A stretch of 17,296 nt of DNA from assembly GCA_902984215.1 (NCBI GenBank), contig CADWAF010000465.1, positions 1 to 17,296 of the forward strand, given 5' to 3'. The first letter of the stretch is position 1, and every line of letters begins with the position of its first letter. Origin of the DNA: Willaertia magna. Lineage: Eukaryota; Heterolobosea; Eutetramitea; Acrasida; Naegleriidae. The notes under the pieces were generated by a model. That model searched no databases. It was not told the DNA's origin and saw nothing but the letters and a program-made list of their open reading frames with translations. Made by a program: the position numbers and the translations under genes. Shown here piece by piece: positions 1 through 9,100 of this stretch.

Positions 1-24
1 GGCTCTTTATGGCTTTGAGCGGGT
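1..24. repeat. 24-bp terminal direct repeat (left copy)
   Basis: The first 24 bases are identical, in the same orientation, to the last 24 bases (17273-17296). This is what a circular molecule looks like when the contig overlaps itself, and also what one unit of a tandem array looks like. The minus-strand reading frame through this repeat (..NPLKAIKS) continues across the putative join to a stop at 17265-17267. That is compatible with closure but does not prove it. Confidence 0.9.
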
Positions 25-80
25 TATCTTCTCCGTTTTCATCAACCCCCATATCCCTTAATGACAGTCATCGCCCCAGG

Positions 81-88
81 TATAAAAT
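81..88 (+). promoter_or_regulatory. possible TATA box of the giant surface-protein gene
   Basis: TATAAAAT lies 62 bases before the ATG at 151, followed by a C/A-rich stretch and an A-rich leader (124-140). Position and sequence suit a eukaryotic core promoter. The same bases also encode part of the VFYT block of the minus-strand RCC1-like relic, so the TATA match may be incidental. No transcript start can be seen. Confidence 0.35.
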
Positions 89-150
89 ACATTGTCAAAA
101 TCAAAATCCATTCCATCACCATATTAAAAAAATAAAGTAAGAACCAAGAT

Positions 151-3100
151 ATGCCTGAACAAATTACTCTTGGATCCACCACTGCCCATACAAGTTCGTT
201 GGGTTTCAACTTATCCTTGTTAAAAGGTGGTACTATCAGTCAAACAATTTTAGGTGGTATAATCTCAACAATGGTTATTGTTTCTGTAGTTGTTACCATT
301 GTTATGGTTTCAGTTAATGTAGGCTTCAACCCACCTACTCCAAGAGATGACTACCTCCAAGTTTATAAGAATTCACTTTATACTATTCAACCTTTGTTAA
401 ATGATGCTGATCCAGCTCAAAGCAATTTAACAATTTTAAATGCAACTCAACCCCAATACGGCTCAGTTTATCTAAAGAGTAACACTGAGTTAGTTTATAT
501 GTCCAACTATTATTATGCCGGTAATGACTCATTTACTTACACTGTTACCAATGGTTTCCTTTCTGCTGTGGCCAATGTGTATATTACCGTCTTAAATCGT
601 CCTCCAGAATTACTTCCATTATATTACACTGTTAGTAAGAATAGTATTGATAATGTATTTGATATTTTTAACTACATTTCTGAAGGTGGTGCAAAAATTA
701 TTGACCCAGATGCAGATATTTTAAGTATTGTTAATGTAACCTCACCTGAAGTAGAAAACTCCACTGTCACTTTCAATGATCAACGTATTCTTTATACTCC
801 AAGAAGAGAATTTAACCAAGAAGACAGATTTAATTACACAATCAGTGATAGAAATACTACAGTTACAAATACTATTACCATTAAAATCATCAATGATGCT
901 CCTGTAGCTCTTCCTGATTCATTTACTGTTCCAAAGAACAAAATTTCTGTTTTAGATATCATGGCTAATGATTATGATTTAAATAAGGATGCAATCTCAA
1001 TAGTTCCTGACGAATCTGGTCAAGGTAGTCTTGGATCTGTTATTGCAACTAGTGACAACAAGAAAGTAAACTATATCCCAACAACAACAGCACGTCCTTA
1101 CATGGATGCTTTCGATTACACAATTACAGATGGTGACTTAAAGGGATCAAGTTATGTTTTCGTTACTGTCGTAAATACACCTCCATATGCAAGTGATAGC
1201 TCTATTGAAGTCCCAAAGAATTCAGAAAATTTTACTATTCCATTACAATTTGGTGATGTAGACATTTTAGATGTTTTAACATTAACTATTGTAACTCCTC
1301 CAACCCGTGGTGCTTATACATTATATAACAAAGTTGTAACAACAAATGTTCTTTATTTAGAACAAGAATGGGTTGTAAAAGATACCAACCAATATCAATT
1401 AATTTATACTCCACAAAAAGGTGCCTCATATACTGATAAAATTGTTTTTAAGGTTACCGATAGTTATGATACCGCAACTGCAACAATTAATATTAATGTA
1501 GTAAATACTGCACCTGTTGCTGTTGATGATTTCACTGTTTGCCAAAAGAATTCTCATGTTATCCTAGATGTAATTGAAAATGATTATGATATTAATGGAG
1601 ATCCAATTGTTCTTTCAGATGATGGATGGATTTTAGAATCTGTTAATAAGGGTACAATTGAAAAAATTAATAATACTCACGTAAAGTACACAGCAAGTCA
1701 CGGTTTCCTTGGAAATGATACTGCTTACTATATTGTAAAAGATACAAGTGTAGATGGTTCTCCATCATTATCCTCTAAAGGTAACGTTTATGTAACAGTT
1801 GTCAACACTTTACCTGTAGCGGTTGACGATTCAATTACAATTCCAAAAGGTTTAGTTGCAACTCTTGATTTAATGGTTAACGACTTCGATCCAAATGGTG
1901 ATGATGTCTTTTTCAATAATACAGATGGTAATACTTCAAATCAAGGTATTTCACTCAAAGTAGTAAATCCAGTACAAACAAAGAAAATTTCGGCTCAACA
2001 AAATAGACAAGTTGTAGAATATGCAGCTCTTAATGATATTTACAAAGATACATTCACTTATTCAATTGTTGATATAGATGGTGGAGTTTCTAATATTGCA
2101 TCAGTTTCTCTTAATATTGTTAATACTCCTCCTGTTCCTTCAGATGACACAGCAACTACTCATTGGAATACAACTGTTGTTGTTGATATTCTAGCAAATG
2201 ATAAAGATGAAAACCCAGGAGATGTCACAAAATTATTTGTTACAAGAGTTGAACCAATCAATGTCGGTGCTACTGCGTCTATTTTCGAAGGTGGCAAAAA
2301 AGTTTTAGTTACCCCAACCCTTGGTTTTACTGGCACATTCCAATTCAGATATTGGATTAGTGACTCTTATGATGAAAGCACAACTTCTGCAACAGTAACT
2401 GTTTCAATTACAAATGAAGCTCCTGTTCCAGCAGATGACACAGCATCAGTACATTGGAGAGATGGTTCAATTGTTATTGATGTTTTGAGTAATGATGTAG
2501 ATGTTGATCCAATCTTTATTCAATCATTTACTCAACCAACACACGGATTAGTTGAAAGAGAAACTATTGGTCAAAAAGATGCATTGAAATTCACCATTTC
2601 TGCAAATGATAAATTTGTTGGTACAACCACATTTACTTATGTCGTATCAGATAGTGGATTAACAGCAACAGCAACTGTTACAATAACTGTTACAAATGCA
2701 GTCCCAGTTGCAAATACTGATTCTGCAACTCTTCATTGGAATACCGCTTCATTCAATATTGATGTTTTATCAAATGACAAAGATGAAAATTCAGATCCCC
2801 TTAGCGTTCAATCAGTAAATCCTGAAGCTACTTTCAAAGGTGAGTTAACAACTGATAGTAAAACAGTCACCTTTAAACCAACTTCCTACAAGGGTGTTCA
2901 AACTGTTCCTTACACAATTACAGACGGACCTGCCACTGCAACATCAAGTATTACAATTACAACAACAAACGAAAATATTCCACAACCAAAAACTTTAGAA
3001 TATACCGTTCACTGGTCAACACAAACAGCAGGTACCTCAATTCCATTATTTACCTCAGCAACTCCAAGAGATGAAGATGGTGATTTACTTGTTGCAAAGA

Positions 3101-6100
3101 ATTTAGTTCAAGCAACTCATGGCAATGCAGTTTTAAATGATGCTGATGCAACAAACCCACAAACAATTATCTACAAACAAAATAATAACTATTTAGGTTC
3201 TGATAGTTTTACTTTCGATGTTACTGATGGTTTAGATACTGCAACAACAACTGTTAAATTTACTATTTACAATAATGACCCTGTTGTTGAACCAGCTGTT
3301 GAAACATTCCACTGGAATCAAGCAAAGGATGGTGTAACCAGAGATGCAATTTCATTATGTAAAGTAACCGATAGTGACAAGGAAGATACTGTTTCTTTAG
3401 CTACTGTTTCTCCAATTGGTGAACAAACTCAAGGTACTATCACTAAAACTGGAAACCAAGTATCCTTTACTCCAAAAACAGGATTTGTTGGAACTCTTAC
3501 AATTACTTTAACTTTCACTGATGGTCTCAAACAAGTACCAACTACTTGGCAAATAACTGTTCAAAATTCTGAACCTGTAGCAACCACCTTCCCAACTACT
3601 CTACATTGGTCAACTACTTTCGTTTATATTGACGTACTAAGTCAAATTACAGATTCAGATTCTACTGATACTGTTACCTTCACAGTTACCTCTACAACAA
3701 CTCCTCAAGGAACACCTTCTGCAGTAACTGTTAACAACAAACAAGTTGTACAATGGACAGTTCCAACTGTAAGTGGTACTCCCAGACCAACTATTGGCGC
3801 AACAACATTTACTATCAGTTATACAGATGGTTGGATTGTTAAAAGTGCAACATATTCAGTAACTGTAACAAATACTGATCCTACAGCAGAAGATATTACT
3901 GTTTCTACTCATTGGAAGTCATATGCAGAAGGCATTTTAATTGATGTCTTAGCAACTGCAAAAGATACTGATGTTGAAGATACTGCTACCTTAACTGCAA
4001 GTCCATTCACCACACCTTCAAATGGTGCAGTTACATTAAAAGATAACAAGGCTCTATACAAACCAACCCAAGGTTTCGTAGGAACAGATAGTTTCAAATA
4101 TAGTGTTACTGATGGTTTAACAACAATTTCAAAGACTGTAACTATAAATGTTGAAAATGCAATTCCTATTTCTAATCCAGATAGTGCTTCTGTACATTGG
4201 GCATCCACAAATGTTGAATTGAACGTATTATCAAATGATGTAGACAATGACCAACAAGATATTTTATCTATTGACACAACATCATTAACCCAACCATCTG
4301 CTGGCAGCTCTTCAATTATTGATGCAGCAGTTGGTACTGTTCAATATACTTTAGCCACAAACCCAGCTTTAGGTCCTGTTACATTTACTTACAAGGCAAC
4401 AGATGGAGCACAATCATCCACAGCTCCTGCAACAGTAACTGTTACAGTTACTAATACTGATAAACCAGTCGCAAATCCATTGTCACAAACTGTACATTGG
4501 AGAACATCACAAGCTGGAGTTACTTATAGTGTTTACAATTCTGCAAAAGATTCAAATGGTGATACTATCACTTTAAGTTTAGTTAATAATGATGGTGGTG
4601 CATGTACAATTACTGGTACCGATATTAAAACAATTACATTCCAAAAAACAACAACTGGTCCTCATGTTTGCACCTACAAGCTTTCTGATGGTAAAGAAGA
4701 AGCGCAATCAACTGTTACCACAACCATAACCAATGCTCAACCAACTGCTTCAGATCTTGAGTTTGATTTCCACTTTACTATGCTTGATACAGGTTTAGAA
4801 ATTGATTTATCTGATGTATTTGCAGATACTGATGCTGCTGATGTTGAATACTTAAAAATCGAAACAAACTCTCAATCTCCTAAATTTGGAAATTGCGTTA
4901 CAAAAGTTAGTGACTCTAAATTAAACTATAAGCCAAGTAGAACTGACATTACTCCAAATACTGTTGACACAGTTACTTATACAATAACTGACGGACAAGC
5001 ATCTTCTGTTAGTTATACAATCAAAATTAATATTGGTAGCACAGAAGCAGTATCAACAGATCAATTGTATAGAGTACACTGGAGAACCTTCGCAAACCCT
5101 GCAACCTTTAACTTATTACAAAATGTACCTGTATCTGATGGTTTAACTAATAGCTTAACAACAATTACTAGTAGCCCTGATAAGCAAGGATCCGTCACAA
5201 TTTCAGCAGACAAGACATATGTTACTTATGCTCCAAAAGAAGGTTTTGTTGGTACAGAAAAATTCAATGTTGACTTTACTGACGGAGTAGCTACTGCCAC
5301 AGTTCACGTTACTGTTACAGTTTATGACAACCCTCCAACTGCACCAGCATTTGCTTATACAACCCATTTCCGTGATGAAGTTACAATCAATTTATTAGAA
5401 AAGGCCACAGACCCTGACACTGAAGATGCTGGTAAATTAACTGCTTCATATAATAATCCTGCTTCTAATTTAGGTACAATTACTAATGTTTCACCTGGTG
5501 TTATAAAATTCACACCAACATCCACAATTGGTAATGTCCCTTTCAGTTATACAATTACTGATGGTAAACTTTCCACTACCGGTGTTATCTCTATTACAGT
5601 TATCAATACTCCTCCAACTACAGGTATTAAATCTTTGGATGTATTGTGGAGAACATTCAAAAACACTGGAGTTAGTTTTACACCAAAAACAATGTCACCT
5701 ATAGACACTGACGCAAATACAAAGGATATTCCAAATCTTACAATTTCTTCTCCAACAACTTCCCTTGGTTCTGTTACTCTTACAAATGCTGAAACAATTC
5801 AAGTACAATATGCAACACAAGCATATAAAGGACCTGTAACTGTAACCTATCAATTAAGTGATGGTGCATCAAATGGTAAAGTAACTGGTACTGTTAAACT
5901 TAATGTATACAATAACAAACCAGTTGCAAATGCAGATGCAGTGACTACAAAATGGAATGTAGCTCAAATAGATATCCCAGTACTTAATAATGATGTTGAT
6001 GCAGATAGTGATACTTTAACAGTAACTAGTGTAACTGATAACTTTGCAACAACTGCACCAACTATTCAATCTGGAACAGTTGTGAGATATTATCCAAAGT

Positions 6101-9100
6101 CAGCTCCTATTGGTACAACCACTTTTACTTATATTGTTTCTGATGGCTTTGAAACATCTGAAGGAAAAGTCACAGTAACTATCACAAACGCAAAACCTGT
6201 TGTACAAAGTTACGAAGTAACAAAGAAGTGGAACGAAGCAAAACCAGGTTTAGTTTTCAATGTTATTGCTGATGCAACTGACGCAGATGGTGACTCTTTA
6301 ACATTAACTTCAGTTTCAAAGCTTTCCTCCTCTCTTGAGGGTACCTTAACAAATGATGGTTCAAAGATTACATATACCCCAGCTCAAGGATTCATTGGTG
6401 CCGTTACTACAATTACTTATACTGTTTCTGATGGACGTGAAGAAACAACTGGTACAATTAAAATTACTGTAACTAATGATGCTCCAACAGCAAATACTGC
6501 TGCATTCGTTTATCACTGGCGTCAAGCTCTTGCTGGGCAAGCAATTGATTTAACCTCTAGATTAACAGACGCAAATAGTGATACTATTTCAATTGTTTCA
6601 GTCACTACTCAAAGTACAGTTGCCACTGCTACTTTAGTTCAAGGAACAAAGACAGTAAATTATAAGACTAAACAAGCATGGAAAGGTAGTGATTCATTCA
6701 CAGTTACATTCACTGATGGATGGACTCAAAAATCTGCTGTATTCACAGTTCAAGTAACAAATAGCGTACCTGCAGTAAAAGTAATTACAAAGACCATTAC
6801 ACATCTTCAAGCTGTAAGCTACTCACTTACAATTGTAGGTTCAACCGATTCCTCCATAGTACCAACTGATGCTGATAGTGCAGATTCTCCTTTATTAAGA
6901 ATTTCAACAGTTGGTGTTCCTGCTAAAGGTACTGTTACTCTTTCTCAAGACTCTAAATCTATTACATTTGTAAATGCTGAAGGCAACCTTGGTACAGTAT
7001 CATTCCCTTACTCTGTTACTGATGGTTTAGACACTGTTTCAAGCACTATTTCAATCACCATAACAAATCAATCACCAACTGCAAACAATATTCAAAAGAC
7101 ATATCATTGGTATGTCATTAGATCCGGAGTAGACATTAATTTATTAACTGAATCAAGTGCAACTGACCCTGATGGTGATTCCTTAAAAGTTATTTCTGTA
7201 GTACAACCAACCAATGGTAGAGTAACCTTAAAAACAGATTCTGCAACAATTAATTATCAACCTCCAACAAACAAAGCTCCAATTACTGACACAATAAGTT
7301 TCAAGATAACTGATGGTGGTATTTCAATTGATAAAACTCTTACAATTTATATTACAAATGCAGCTCCTGTAGCAAACCCTGACACTATTACAAAAGTATG
7401 GAGAGAAACATCTTTCACTATTTCTCCTTTGGTTAATGATGTTGATTCAAATTCTGATCCAATTACAATTGCCTCAGTTGCAGGTTCAAAAGCTGGTTTA
7501 ACAATTTCCGCAGATAAGAAGACAATTTCCTATAACTATTCTGGAACAAAAGGAGTTTTTACTGATATAATTACATATACTATCACTGACGGTCCAGCAA
7601 CCTCCACATCAACAATAACAATCAATTTCATCAATAATCCTCCAACAACTCAAGATGTTCCTGTAACTACTAAATGGAACCAAGCACCAACAATTACTGG
7701 TTTATTAAGCAAATGTAGTGATGCTAATGGTGATACTTTATCCTTCCAAGGAGTTGATTATGCAACTAAAGGTACAGTATCTATTTTATCTTCTGCAACA
7801 GGTGATGTAAAATACACACCAAGTACTTTCATTACTTATACAAATCAACCATCTGGTTCAGCCTGGTCAACAACTGATTCATTCAATTATAAATGTTCTG
7901 ATGGTTTAGTAACATCAACTGGAAAAGTTACCGTTACCATTACAAATACTCCACCTACTTGTGTCAACAAAGCAAAAACTGTAACAAGAGATTACAATAA
8001 TCCATACGTTCAAATACCAGTGGCAGAATTATTAACTGGCGCAGCAGACGCAGACTCTGATGCTATATCTGTTAGTTCTGTAGCTTTAGGATCTGGTTCT
8101 GATTACCAATCTTCAATTATTGTTCTAGGTCAAAATGTTGTTTTCTCATATGGACCTACTTACTCTGGAGTTCAAACATTTACTTATACAGTTACCGACA
8201 ACCAACTTAGTTCAACATGTAATTATGTAATCACTATTGAAAATCCTAAAGTCTCTTGTGTGGATTACACCATTGAAACTACAAAGAATAGCAATTCAAT
8301 CAATATTTACAATGATATAATGTCAAAGAATGCAGCTATTAATACTCTTGATACAAGTCCAAAAACTATTACCATTATAGATACTACACCTTTAAAACAA
8401 ATTGGTACTTTTTCTAGCTCTTTAGTCTACACACCTGTTAAAACACGTTCATGTGAAGATTATACTTGTTATGTAATTTATAGATACTCAAATCCAGCAG
8501 GTCAAACTGCAACCTGTAAAATTATTGTTAACCAAGTAAATTCTCCACCTGTAGCTCCAAATTGGTCATATGAATTCTCTGCTCGTAGAGATGGTGTATT
8601 GAGCTATTCATTGGATTATTTGAATGATGCAAATCCTCGTGATTCAGACATTGCTGACAGTGTGATTCTAAAGAGTATTCCTAATCTTGGTTCTTGTTCT
8701 ACAGCTGCCTCAAGTGTAACAATTTCCCAAGGAAAGATTGTTTTTGTAAGAACATCTACATTTGTTGGAACTTGTAGCTTTACTGTCACTGTTTCAGATA
8801 CAGATGAATTATACCCATTATCTGCTGATGCTACTATTACAATCAAATTTACTACCACGCCTCCTGTTGCTGTTGATGACTCTTTCACTGCAACTTTCAA
8901 CACTGATAAGGATTTAGTTGTTTCTCAATTATTAGCTAACGATTATGATAATTTAGGAGGAACTTTCTCATTTGTAAAGATTTTATGTCCTGACTCAAGT
9001 TTCTGTACTCATGGTGCTCCTTTAATATTAAACCCTGCAGATAATTCTAGAAATTGGATAATTAGAATTCCAAAGAAAATTGGTAGCTGTGATACTGAAA

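Larger units (their letters stand above)
1..123 (-). pseudogene. RCC1-like repeat relic, frameshifted, minus strand
   Basis: Two adjacent minus-strand frames read as one RCC1-type (regulator of chromosome condensation, seven-bladed propeller) repeat interrupted by a frameshift. Frame one, 123 down to 61, gives GDGMDFDFDNVFYTWGDDCH and then a stop at 58-60. Frame two, 61 down to 2, gives LRDMGVDENGEDNPLKAIKS. RCC1 repeats typically read V-Y-x-W-G-D-N-x-x-G-Q-L-G-x-G followed by a loop and N-P-x-x-V/I. The YTWGDD block, the MGVDENGED loop and NPLKAI match that order, with the expected glycines damaged at the shift. If the contig is circular, the frame continues as SQF and stops at 17265-17267. 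A stop lies just upstream at 124-126, so only about 40 codons survive. I infer a decayed fragment of a larger gene; sequencing error is an alternative explanation for the shift. Confidence 0.4.

Noticed and set aside
3909..4277. Minus-strand ORF of 122 codons inside the giant gene
   Set aside because: It is the antisense shadow of the repeat array: its sequence follows from the regular codon pattern of the repeats on the other strand.
8616..8903. Minus-strand ORF of 95 codons inside the giant gene
   Set aside because: Antisense shadow of repeats 29-30, without independent features.
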